A program made the position numbers and the translations under genes. Positions 34,440 to 45,719 of a DNA stretch of 64,000 bases are shown in pieces (the first letter of the stretch is position 1; each line of letters begins with the position of its first letter). A model generated the notes under the pieces. The model worked only from the letters and a program-made list of their open reading frames with translations, was not told the DNA's origin and ran no database searches. The DNA lies in assembly GCA_964020085.1 (NCBI GenBank), contig OZ026606.1, positions 15,850,849-15,914,848 on the forward strand, read 5' to 3'. Source of the stretch: Micromussa lordhowensis (Eukaryota > Cnidaria > Anthozoa > Scleractinia > Lobophylliidae).

Positions 34440-34945
34440 AGAACAGGTGAGGTAAAGTCTGTGTACGAATAGAAAATGTACTGCAAAGATTGGTCAAGAC
34501 AACGTGAAAATAGACGTTGTTACAATATTTCGGCTGGCCAACACCAGCCTTCTTCAGGTTTATTGAATGGATAAATGCTTGTTACAAGATCTTTATATTT
34601 ACCGGAAATGACATAAAAAGGCTACGTGATGTGTAACATTAATAAAAAAGGAAAATGCATAAAAGATAATAATACATGATAACAAGGTAAAAAGACAAAA
34701 GAAAATTAAAAGGTAGCTTAATTAAATTACATTTCATCTCTTCTGTTAAGGCCTGCAGGCTCCAGTGTTTTTCCTCTGTGTATGAGGAATGCCTCACGAG
34801 CCTTTCTGATAGAGTCACGACTAGTGTGCAGGTGTTCGAGCGGTATAAGGATCATGTGATCCTCCGCGTGGCCACTAGTCAGGAAGTGTCGTGAAACCGC
34901 AAAGGGGGTAGTTAAGTGGCCATCAGGCAGGTGCTTATCTCCGAT
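34440..34945 (-). pseudogene. Penelope-like element 3' end with C-terminal coding part and hammerhead motif
   Basis: On the minus strand a frame from about 34944 to the TAA at 34727 reads GDKHLPDGHLTTPFAVSRHF, LTSGHAEDHMILIPLEHLH, then DSIRKAREAFLIHRGKTLEP and NRRDEM. This is the C-terminal part typical of PLE endonuclease proteins. About 300 bp of 3' region follows, with a hammerhead-like motif at 34524-34560. No RT and no GIY-YIG core are seen, so it is heavily 5'-truncated. This is a third PLE subfamily in the window. Confidence 0.65.
34524..34560 (-). ncRNA. Hammerhead-ribozyme-like motif of a Penelope-like element
   Basis: On the minus strand: CTGAAGA (34557-34551) fits the CTGANGA core. 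An A and a strong stem II (GGCTGG with CCAGCC) follow, then GAAA (34531-34528), then TATT, which gives a self-complementary ATAT stem III and a permitted UU cleavage dinucleotide. Stem I is weak, only two clear pairs, so activity is doubtful. Confidence 0.55.
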
Positions 34946-35111
34946 TTCAGTAGCATGAAGCTGCTAGGAACTCAAGCAGTTCAAGGCCTGGGTCAGGAAT
35001 GTAAAGTAAAGCTATGGTTGGGTAGCTATATTTCTTGTTATATTTGTTTTACCAAGCTGAAATTTTCCCTAATTATGAAACTGAGCATCCAGCCTTGTCT
35101 TAACGTATTAT

Positions 35112-35500
35112 TTTGATCACGTGACGTGTCACGCGATCATCTTCTTTAAATTTGGTAAATCGGCGAATTGGCGACCAATTTTCATTGTATTGATCAATAA
35201 ATGAGCGTTTTTGACGCAAAGTTTAATTATTGACCTTGCTACGTTTGGAATGATCTTCCTTGATTTCGTTTAAAGAAGATATAATGATCAAAAGTCGAAA
35301 AGTTTGTTGAAAAAACGACCTTTGACTCTATAAAATTTTTCTGCGAAACGAGGGACGGTCATTCCAAACGCGAGAGGATGGAAATAATTGACTTGCACCT
35401 GAAACGCATTTTTGTTGGATGATATTACTACAAACCGCCACCAATTCCTCAAATAATGGTTATTTTCCTCTAAACGTCACGATGTCACGTGACAGGTCAG
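35112..35500. repeat. Possible MITE bounded by CACGTGAC motifs
   Basis: GATCACGTGACGTGTCAC on the left and GATGTCACGTGACAGGTC on the right are roughly inverted, about 375 bp apart. The interior is AT-rich without an ORF. Boundaries and family are uncertain. Confidence 0.3.
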
Positions 35501-35718
35501 AAACACTAATGTTACTTTAAAATGTTCAGGACGTTAAATCCTAACTGTGTGCTAAATTTGGGTCTATTGCCAGTTATGCCTTCAGAAATATAGCTCATTC
35601 ATTATTTATACACGCGGGTGGAGAGAGGCGCTGTGGCAGTGATTCAGTAAAGTGTCTTCTCGTGACTATTGGGGCAAAAAACGTTCCTGGCAACGAGAAC
35701 GTCCTCGAAGGTTGTTAG

Positions 35719-35876
35719 CCTGCGTGGCAGGCGTCGAAGAGGAGGGAGAAGGGAAAAAACAAGCGCGCGAAGAGGGTGAGCGTGACGGAAGCGGTTCCCT
35801 TCTCCCCTCCCAAAACTCTCTAGGGCCTCTCTCTGCCGCCTTTCCTGACCTTGTATGGCCTGCCACGCAGGCTAAA
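35719..35876. repeat. MITE with TTAGCCTGCGTGGCAGGC ends
   Basis: TTAGCCTGCGTGGCAGGC on the left and GCCTGCCACGCAGGCTAA on the right are an exact 18-bp inverted pair about 157 bp apart. The purine-rich interior yields overlapping open frames on both strands that are not genes. TTA at the ends could be a target duplication. Confidence 0.7.
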
Positions 35877-35911
35877 GGTTGTTTACCGAGAGAGCAAGAT
35901 GGGGTGTTCTC

Positions 35912-36210
35912 AAACTCATTAATAATTCATCAAGCTAAAACAAAGAAAATCACAACCGTGAAGGAGGTTTTGATACCCGGTCTTAATTAGCATAAATTTT
36001 GACCATTTTACCTCTCGATTTTCTCCTTAGTTTCTGTTTCGATTGAGAAGATATATCAAACACTCGAGACAGTGTTTCATCGGCTATCCAAACACCTCGA
36101 ATTTCGTCAAAAATACTCCGCTGCACGTCGTATTTTCAACTCTCTTCTAGGTGTTTGGATATCCCGATGAAACACTGTCGCTCGTGTTTGATATATAACT
36201 TCAAAAATTG
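35912..36210 (-). repeat. Palindromic MITE-like repeat, copy 2 of 2
   Basis: Inverted copy of the repeat at 425-712. It has AATAATTCATCAAGCTAAAA, AAAATCACAACCGTGAAGGA and ACCCGGTCTTAATTAGC, then the hairpin core with AAACACTCGAGACAGTGTTT and its complement. Differences are few, so the family was mobile fairly recently. Confidence 0.7.
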
Positions 36211-39200
36211 CAAATGGTAAGCAAGTTTTCCATTCAGGTATTTTGGTTGGAAATTTCGGACTACCCTTTCAAGACGTTCCATTTATTTCGGAGCCTTTCC
36301 GATAGTTCTAACTAAAATTGTGTCATCACGCACGTCGCAGTATTTCTCAAAAAACAAAGCAAAAAACGACAACAACGAGTGTAAAAACAGACATAGATGA
36401 AAAGGACGATCGTTTTACTTTTTGTAAGCCGTTCAGGATCCAGAAATTACTTTTGAGATGTTCTGGAACACTAGGCCCGATAGCGGCCCGATACTTTCCC
36501 ACCCATCAGCTTGTCCCAAGGATCGTCTCATTCTCTTATTCAGCAGAGCCTAGGTACAAGCTACTTAAGATCTAGTACAAGCGCAAGGTCTCTCTTTCTC
36601 ACGAGCGGGTGAATTTTTTTCAGCCACGCCTTACCATGAAGTCATTCAAAATCCACTTGTTGATTCACAGAGAGCTCGTGTTTAACAAACGAGACGCGAC
36701 CTGCAAATTAATATTTGCTTTAAACAAAACGGCTCGTTTTTAATCAAGGTGTGTTTAGGTGTATTAGATTACACCTGTACAGAGTTGTTACAATTAAGCA
36801 GAACTCTGTGCCAGAAACTGTTCGTCTGTATATCTTTAACTCCATGAGATAACAATCTAAACGAATTGATAAGCTCTAGCCTAGCCTTTTATCTTGAGCA
36901 CCTCAGTTTAGTTCAGCTCAGTAGAATAGATGCATCAGTTTTTCATTAAGCATTTTTCAAGAATATGTCAGGCGTTAAAATCCACTTCGGCAAATTAAAG
37001 ACCTCGCCAAATTAATCATCTGATGGCGTAAGGCGAAATTTCGTTGTTTCACTAAGATTTACATGCACTTATTGCTTTAAAATTAGGTCGTTTGCCAGAA
37101 CTACATGATCATAATCAATTTGTATTCTTGTTCTAAAATTGGACTGAATTACCCAGTCCCTGTGTGCCGTATACAACTCCATACCAAAGTTCTTGAATGC
37201 TTTCTTAAAGCTTATTCTAGAAAAGTTAGCTTTGATGGACAAAGGTCCAAATATCGAGCTGAAGGTCACACTAAGCAATGTAAAGAGGACATGTATGTTT
37301 GTCCTCTCAATCGCGACATTACACATTACACTGTAAGCCATTTGACATTACGTCTTTCAAATGGATGCCATGTTTTAGGTGATGTAATAGCTTACAATTT
37401 CAGTTAACTTGTTTGAACATTCAGGCAAAGAGTAACCCAATGTCAAGACGGAACAGATTCAATTACATCACGAAGCTTATATAAAATAAACTCAGAAGCC
37501 CATCGCTCTGATAAATAGACTAAAATGTTCCAGATTCATAGAAGACCACGAAATGAAAGCTTTTTGCGCACTTGGATAATAGGTAGCAAACCTTTTTCTA
37601 CAGGAGCTAGCAAACTTGTAATATCCGACCCGACTACGATAAGCGCATTTGAGGAAGGCCATATACAAGCAGGCTGTGAAATTCCGCCCTTGATTGAGTT
37701 TGAGTTTTGTCTGGTTTGCCATTGACAGTTGGTTCACCCATAGAGACCCTCTTTTTGTAGACCCGCCTAAAATTCATTATTGGAGCTAGAGTCTAGCTGA
37801 AATCCATGTTCTGTGACCAGTCAGCTGAAAGTGAATCGCGCTATCATAATGGCTGAATTTACCACCAGTCCGTAAAAATGGGTATTTATTGAGTTGCAAA
37901 TCATAGCGCACGAGCATTGTTTTAGTGTCAATGTACAGCTCGTTTTTTGGAGGTCCAATATACTGTAATGAATTTCTAAGATAGACGTTTACAAAGGACA
38001 CTGTGTCCAGTTAACTGCAAGACACTGATATATTGGGAGTGACTATTTATCGGAATAACTAAATATATAACGGTTGCTGAATACCTAATGAGTTAACAGG
38101 TACACTATGAATAAGATCTACTCAGCAAAGGATATCCCACACAGTTTTGGGGCGTGAAATGTCCACTATACACTGAAAAAAGGCCTAAGCCCGGCCGTTA
38201 TCAGAGAAGTCGTCGCTAACAAAGACCACATTATCCTGGGCCGGCTTTTTCACTACTTGTCTCTCCTTCTAAGAACCTTTGTGCATGATTACATGCACAT
38301 TTCAAAGAAAAATGACTGGTGGTCATATTCAGGTGGTAGATAACTTTAAAACAGACCATTGATTACGGCGAACACGTCACTTGTGTTCTATATGATTTAT
38401 GGGCGCGCCTTTCCAAATTCCCGTCCGACAGAATGTTTCTTTTTGTTTCAAACGCATCAGGAATTGACCCAATTAACCGTGTTCAAGCACATCATTTTCA
38501 AAGATTAAAGTAAGCCCAACCTGAAAATGCAGAGCTTGAGAGGGTAGCCTGCTCATATATCACCGAATTTAGCAGGTTAAAGTATATCTGAACTTGGATG
38601 CTAATGTTTGCGTTAATGATTTCATGTAGAATCATGTAAACTACCGTAGGCGGGGGAATTAAATCTATCTATGTCCGGACCCATTGTAATGCGAGCTTGA
38701 AGAACTCGTGGAATTAACTTCTAATCTAGCGTTTGTGGAAATTAACATATATTGCACACGTGCGCAAGTCGCACTGAGATAAATATCGCTATAATACCGC
38801 AATTACCTTAATCTGGCGTGGGTGATATAATGGTATATTATATCCCTCTTGGCTCTTCGCTGTTTTACAATCCGGTCAGTTCAACCTTCTGTGCTGGTTC
38901 CAGATCAGCTTAAGCCGCTAAACGCCAGCGGCCTACATTTTAAGCCTTTGATATAGGCGCCAAGCCAAAATTTATCAAACCTCAGCGTTGGCAAAGCCAC
39001 ATATGTTGTTCAGGAACTGTTTTCTTTAGCGGGTGGCAAAAGCTGGTACCTAGCGCCCACGAGCGCTTTTCAGCGGTTACCTGTGAAGTGTATTCACCCC
39101 TACTCGTTGCCAGCAAACTGTTTTTTTTCTTTGTTTATACTAAGATTTGTTTATTTAACTAAAATGTATGTTATTCTGCTGCTTTTTTAAATGAAGCCAG

Positions 39201-40330
39201 GGCTAAAGAAAGTTGTAAGAAGGATTACCTTACTGAATTAACGTTCGAGGATGTTCACAAGTATCTGGGCTTCCGTTGTTTTTCGACAAAATGTATATCG
39301 TGAGCCGGAAGAAAACACTTCTGTCAGAAAAGACGACTTTAGCCGAAACAAGTTGGGGTGTGGCTCTTTAAATCGATATTTTAATTCTTTAAAGTGGAAA
39401 GATTCCCTAAAAATTACCAAAAAGTCATTTTATTTTTAAATTTGACGAAAAAGCTTCAGCTGCATGCCATTGTACTCATTAGAGAAAACACATTTTGAAG
39501 GTTTAATTTAAAATGCTTGCTATGGCAAGCAGCCAATCCTTTTTGAGGAACTATTTGAAAGCATTAATGCCAACAGTTGTTTCTCTTTTGCAAAACAAGA
39601 TTTGAATTTCAAGCAAGTATACCCTGCGGTGAATTAAAATAAAATAAAATAAAATAAAGAGCCTTGACAATAAACTCTTGTCTTCAGTGCTTTTACAGGT
39701 TTTGTTTGATATTTCCCTATTTTGCACCACACCCAGTGCGCGTTATTTAAGTGTTGTGTTTAAATGTAGTCATCCGACACCCAAAATATCTGGGAAGAGA
39801 ATTAAACATGGAAATTGCCTCAAGCACTTTTTCCTTGCTACTGCTCTGATCGTAAAATAGTTCCAAAATGTTGTTTATAAGAGTTCAGAGGTTTAAGATC
39901 TTGCATTTTCAGAAAACGTAACTTATTTTTATCATTAACATCGTCATATTTTAGGGCTCTTTGAAGGTAGTTTTTTGCACTACAAATAACACATTTTAAC
40001 TTTGTTAGGGAGCCATGAAGCCTCAGTGTTTTCGCTTGCAGAATAAGACACAGCTCACATACCAGATATTGTGATATTGATTTGATATTGTGAACAAGCT
40101 TCTGGTTACCATGGTTACACTGCCAGGTATTGGACTTTAGGCCCAGTCAACGTAGCAAGTGGCTTGAAAAACAGAAGGAAAATCGCTAACAGCAATTAAA
40201 ATGTATGGAAATTTGGTGAAGAGTATTCAATATTTGATCGTCAAATGAAAAGAGTAACTGTTAAAAATCTTTTCAAAATTTATTAAAAAAATGAGACGCG
40301 TGTGTAAATAACAGCAAATTAAGAAAGGAA
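36211..40330. other. Gene-poor intergenic DNA
   Basis: AT-rich, with short open frames on both strands that show no family features. A short (AAAAT)n run is at about 39637-39657. I see no gene, RNA or element here. Confidence 0.5.
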
Positions 40331-40360
40331 AGTGTCAATGTTTGAGATTATCTCTGTGTC

Positions 40361-40475
40361 ATCCTCGGTGACCCAGGAGCAGTTAGTTGGGCAGGAGAAA
40401 ATAAATCGGGCAAAACGTTTTGCCCGATTTTATTTCCTGCTGCCCCAACTAACTGTCCTTAGGTCTCCGAGGATG
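40361..40475. repeat. 115-bp hairpin repeat
   Basis: The centre AATCGGGCAAAACGTTTTGC CCGATT is a perfect palindrome. Outer arms ATCCTCGGTGACC / CCGAGGAT and AGTTAGTTGGGCAGGA / TGCCCCAACTAACT extend the stem. No coding potential. Confidence 0.75.
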
Positions 40476-40715
40476 ATCTCTATGTGCTCATTTCCTTCTT
40501 TAGATCCCTTTACATAATCGCTCAAAGGAAGAAAGAATGACAAGAGAAAAGCCAAGATTTCAAACTTTACTGTGTAGCTTTTCGAAAGAAAAATGGACTG
40601 AGAAGCAGGACTGAGATTATTCCTTGGCGATTCCTTAGAATGATGCTGGGGTCTGGTACCAACAGAGAAACTATCAACCCCAGACTTCCCAATACTTTAC
40701 GCCGTCGAACATATT

Positions 40716-43700
40716 CACAGTGATTTGGGTATCCCCGTGTTTTGGGTACCCCCGTACCCAAATCCCTAGTGTTTTGGGTATCCCCAGTGGGGATACCCAA
40801 AACACTGAACGCATTACATGCAAGTGACTGGGGCAAGTGGAAGCTTCCATAAATTCTGTTCAAAAACCGTTTATCTTCTTACTAGGTTTAACCTCAATAA
40901 ATTGAAGCGATCTTCAGCTTGTTATAAACAAAATACGTCAGTTGAAAATAGTCGCAATTCATAACAGACTGTCTGCTTCGAGTGCGCAGTTATTACGACA
41001 TAGAAAACCGATTCACGCGCCAAAGTTTCTTGTATGAACATGTGCTTGGTGCCTATCGATAACCCTTGAAATGCACGTTATTTTTAAACAAGAAAGGCGA
41101 TTTCTAAACCAGGATAGTTCGATGGAATAAAATCAACATGCGAGCGAACACACTGCTGTACGGCCGTCACGCAATATGCAGGTGACTGACCTCCGTGTAT
41201 GTTGCCTAATTAACTTTGTCTTCGACTTGTTTATCCTTGACCATCCCTCCTATTAGATTTTGCCAGCGAACAGTTCTCTGTGCCATTAAAAGAGTTTTTT
41301 GTTTAATTCGGAGACAAATCTAAATTAAATGTAAACATAGTACACAAGGCTAATTGAAAAAAGGAAAACAAATAAAAGTGGGATACCCAAATCCCTAGTG
41401 ATATCGGTATCCCCTACCAAAGTGTTCGCTTCTTTAATTCAGGGTAGCCAAATCGAGCGAAGATAGATTTGAAGAGCAGACTTACAAAGACGAAAGTCAT
41501 TCAAGGAAAGAAACGAAAAGAAAAGCCAAAATGTAGGGGATACCCAAATCCCTAGTGATATGGGTATCCCCTTCCAATATGTCTGTTTGTTATCGTTTCA
41601 ATAAGTTAGGGTAGCCAAATCGACCGAAGATAAATTTGAAAAGAAGTTTTACAAAAACGAAAGTCATTGAAGGGAAGAAACGAAAAGAAATGCCAAAATG
41701 TAGGGGATACCCAAATCCCTAGTGATATGGGTATCCCCTTCCAATATGTCTGTTTGTTATCGTTTCAATAAGTTAGGGTAGCCAAATCGACCGAAGATAA
41801 ATTTGAAAAGCAGTTTTACAAAAACGAAAGTCATTGAAGGGAAGAAACGAAAAGAAATGCGAAAATGTAGGGGATACCCAAATCCCTAGTGATATGGGTA
41901 TCCCCTTCCAATATGTCTGTTTGTTGTCGTTTCAATAAGTTAGGGTTGCCAAATCGACCGAAGATAAATTTGAAGAGCAGACTTACAAAAACCAAAGTCA
42001 TTCAAGGGAAGAAACGAAAAGAAATGCCAAAATGTAGGGGATACCCAAATCCCTAGTGATATGGGTATCCCCTTCCAATATGTCTGTTTGTTATCGTTTC
42101 AATACGTTAGGGTAGCCAAATCGACCGAAGATAAATTTGAAAAGCAGTTTTACAAAGACGAAAGTCATTGAAGGAAAGAAAGGAAAAGAAATGGCAAAAT
42201 GTGGGGGATACCCAAATCCCTAGTGATATTGGTATCCCCACAGGCGCCCCAAGCTTAAAATACGTGGTGTATGCGACAGCTTGTGTATATAGAGAATTGT
42301 ATGGAAAAATCACCGATCGAAAAAAACATTGTGTAAATAGCTATCTCATTTGAAATAAAGTTTTCCTACCTCAAATGCGTCGTGTAGTTGTCTCTTGTGC
42401 CGATTTTAAAGCCATTCTGACGCCGTTTAGTGAAGTTATTCGAAACCGTTGCTCCTCCTTCTAAAAGAATGGAAAGCGAGCTTTCGACAAAGCTTGAACT
42501 CTAGATTAGAAGCCTCAGAAACCTTATGAAGTGCCTTGGAAGAACAATTAACTCGTCGCTTTCCTAACCACTTGAGATGGGACAGGATGGCAGTTGCTGG
42601 CCCGACGGTGAAGACGATCGCCCACCGTATGACATACGTTACCGGTGAAATACTGCGGCGGTTTAAAAAGTGATTTTCCTAGCCGAAATTTGTGAACTCG
42701 ACTTTGACTAAGGGTTTGCCGAGACTGCAATCTGATAGCAAGTGCACAACTGTCTATATACTGCAGAGGACACAGCGATTAGTAAAAACGGTTCATAAAA
42801 AGTTACCATATGCCATGCAATTTTTTCCTTTCAAGTATATCCACTGATCCAGGGAATATTATAAGGTTTATTAAATCCATTTTGAAATCAGTGGATATCC
42901 TTGTAATGTGATTGGTTCTAAGCGGTGCGATTTATTCACGAATGGCACTATCTTTTGCCCTAAAGCACATCTTTTTCTCAGCCAGTGAGAATTGGCAAGT
43001 AAAACAAAACAACCAATCAGAATTTAAGGGTTTTTTAAACTCACCAATCACATGGCAGGAAAACAAAAGGCCAAAAAAACCATTGTTCGGTTGAAATAAT
43101 TGCAATAAGTCAATAAATAATTTTAGTCTCTGGTCATACATTAAGGAACGTCAGTAAGCTAATGGAATCAGACTGATTTCCAAAAAAAAAACGAGTCTGC
43201 AAAGAGAGATTTCTCACAAAAGAAACAAGATCACCCAGAGATAGGATGATTATCGTTGTAAAACTGCTCTTCAAATTTATCTTCGGTCGATTTGGCTACC
43301 CTAACTTATTGAAACGACAACAAACAGACATATTGGAAGGGGATACCCATATCACTAGGGATTTGGGTATCCCCTACATTTTGGCATTTCTTTTCGTTTC
43401 TTCCCTTCAATGACGTTCGTTTTTGTAAGTCTGCTCTTCAAATTTATCTTCGGTCGATTTGGCTATCCTTACTTATTGAAACGATAACAAACAGACATAT
43501 TGGAAGGGGATACCCATATCACTAGGGATTTGGGTATCCCCTACATTTTGGCATTTCTATTCGTTTCTTCCCTTGAATGACTTTCGTTTTTGTAAGTCTG
43601 CTCTTCAAATTTATCTTCGGTCGATTTGGCTACCCTAACTTATTGAAACGACAACAAACAGACATATTGGAAGGGGATACCCATATCACTAGGGATTTGG

Positions 43701-44695
43701 GTATCCCCTACATTTTGGCATTTCTATTCGTTTCTTCCCTTGAATGACTTTCGTTTTTGTAAGTCTGCTCTTCAAATTTATCTTCGGTCGATTTGGCTAC
43801 CCTAACTTATTGAAACGATAACAAACAGACATATTGGAAGGGGATACCCATATCACTAGGGATTTGGGTATCCCCTACATTTTGGCTTTTCTTTTCGTTT
43901 CTTTCCTTGAATGACTTTCGTCTTTGTAAGTCTGCTCTTCAAATCTATCTTCGCTCGATTTGGCTACCCTGAATTAAAGAAGCGAACACTTTGGTAGAGG
44001 ATACCGATATCACTAGGGATTTGGGTATCCCACTTTTATTTGTTTTCCTTTTTTCAATTAGCCTTGTGTACTATGTTTACATTTAATTTAGATTTGTCTC
44101 CGAATTAAACAAAAAACTCTTTTAATGGCACAGAGAACTGTTCGCTGGCAAAATCTAATAGGAGGGATGGTCAAGGATAAACAAGTCAAAGACAAAGTTT
44201 ATTAGGCAACATACACGGAGGTCAGTCACCTGCATATTGCGTGACGGCCGTACAGCAGTGTGTTCGCTCGCATGTTGATTTTATTCCATCGAACTATCCT
44301 GGTTTAGAAATCGCCTTTCTTGTTTAAAAATAACGTGCATTTCAAGGGTTATCGATAGGCACCAAGCACATGTTCATACAAGAAACTTTGGCGCGTGAAT
44401 CGGTTTTCTATGTCGTAATAACTGCGCACTCGAAGCAGACAGTCTGTTACGAATTGCGTCTATTTTCAACTGACGTATTTTGTTTATAACAAGGTGAAGA
44501 TCGCTTCAATGTATTGAGGTTAAACCTAGTAAGAAGATAAATGGTTTTTGAACAGAATTTATGGAAGATTCCACTTGCCCCAGTCACTTGCATGTAATGC
44601 GTTCAGTGTTTTGGGTATCCCCACTGGGGATACCCAATACACTAGGGATTTGGGTACGGGGGTACCCAAAACACGGGGATACCCAATTCACTGTG
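40716..44695. mobile_element. 3980-bp fold-back element with ~1.44-kb inverted arms built of ~167-bp tandem repeats
   Basis: The left arm (40716 to about 42155) and right arm (about 43255 to 44695) are inverted and nearly identical over the bases I compared; the outer ~280 bp show only about a dozen differences. Both begin CACAGTGA(A/T)TTGGGTATCC. Each arm has about 600-660 bp of non-repeated sequence, then about five tandem units with a ~167-bp period. Every unit contains a hairpin of GGGGATACCC ... GGGTATCCCC separated by AAATCCCTAGTGATAT. Unit starts are near 41535, 41702, 41869, 42035 and 42204 in the left arm, and near 43339, 43506, 43672 and 43840 in the right. The central ~1.1 kb is single-copy here and holds no convincing gene. 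No target duplication is visible. It is best described as a non-autonomous fold-back transposon. Confidence 0.85.
42240..43254. other. Central single-copy segment of the fold-back element
   Basis: No ORF above about 70 codons and none with family features. It includes a small inverted pair at about 42834-42905 (AAGTATATCCACTGAT against ATCAGTGGATATCCTT), probably a nested MITE. Confidence 0.5.
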
Positions 44696-44746
44696 ACAGC
44701 GGTGTTGATCATGAGCGCCAGCGCTACAGGTAATTATAAGTTTGAA

Positions 44747-44885
44747 CCCCTGGCTCGGGAAAGGTGGATAATGCTATCCACCGGTTAAATAATTATCCAG
44801 CGGATAGCGTGGTTTCTTTTGTTAACACTTATCCTCTGTATAGCGATTTGTCCGGCGTTATCCAGCCTTCGAACAACTGGCCCCA
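44747..44885. repeat. Palindromic MITE (GTGGATAACGCTATCCAC family), copy 2
   Basis: Diverged copy of the 21154-21300 element: GGTGGATAATGCTATCCACC, GTTAACACTTATCC and TTCGAACAACTGG are shared. It lies 50 bp outside the right end of the fold-back element. Confidence 0.65.
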
Positions 44886-45719
44886 GTACCCCAGAAGTGT
44901 TTTCGTCTCAGCTGCACCTGTACAGCTGGGATAGCTACTGCCGCTTCCTTTAGTTAAACAGCTTGTTGAGGTAAGAAGATCGTGAAATGAAAACTTCTAG
45001 CAATTATAAGACTTGCGCTTGAATAATGTTCCGCGGGAGGGGGGGGGGGGGGGAAATAACAAATTGACAAATCAGATCTCTACACTAATTTACTTCATAG
45101 GGATTTCATTGTCGGGACTTAAACTTCTGAATTTCCTTTTTAAGTTTAAGCATGTCTCTGTACCTAAAAACACATACATCTCCAAGCTCCTGTCAGCAAG
45201 GAAACGACTCAGAACGAAAGGAACTGAGGCAACTGCAATTCGCTCGGCCAGAAGGCATAAGAAGCCGGCCGCCGATAAATGCTAAAAATTGTTCAATTCA
45301 GAGCAAAATACATGGCATTTTCACTCATCAGCTTCGAGGTTTAATTGGATAAAAACGAACTCTTATAAAAGAAATTAGTTTTGTACCCATTCAATACATC
45401 ACAATCAGATATACGCTATTTTTCTTGCGGTTTTATTGCGGTAATGTCCCTCTCTTGATAGTGGTTTGTATTTTTACATTTCTGTTGTTTATTTTGTCGT
45501 AAACAAGATGTAAACAAGTGAAGAAATTCCTTCCCGACAAAAAAGCTCGACCTGGAACCCAGATCTCTCGTTGCTCTTCCGGGAGACTGGGTATGAAGTG
45601 CTGTGTTTACATCCTGACTGTTTTTAATATTTTTTTGACATGTTGAACGGGTCTTCTGCATAGCAGTTATCCGGGATTCGAGAGTTTGTTTCGGGCAAGC
45701 GTGCTTGGATTATTAAGTT
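44886..45719 (+). promoter_or_regulatory. 5' flank and presumed promoter of the LPCAT gene
   Basis: It contains a G-run at about 45038-45052 and no convincing exon. The ~60 bp before the ATG at 45720 are likely 5' UTR. No TATA box is evident. Confidence 0.4.

Noticed and set aside
35652..35990. 112-aa purine-rich ORF and its antisense partner
   Set aside because: They coincide with a MITE that has exact inverted ends; the composition is low complexity.
40716..40760. True V(D)J-type recombination signal at the fold-back end
   Set aside because: Only the heptamer fits; no nonamer at 12 or 23 bp and no typical target duplication.
41380..42240. Regular repeats with spacers, looking like a CRISPR array
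   Set aside because: The whole ~167-bp unit is repeated, not short repeats with unique spacers, and the DNA is from an animal. It is the arm of the fold-back element.
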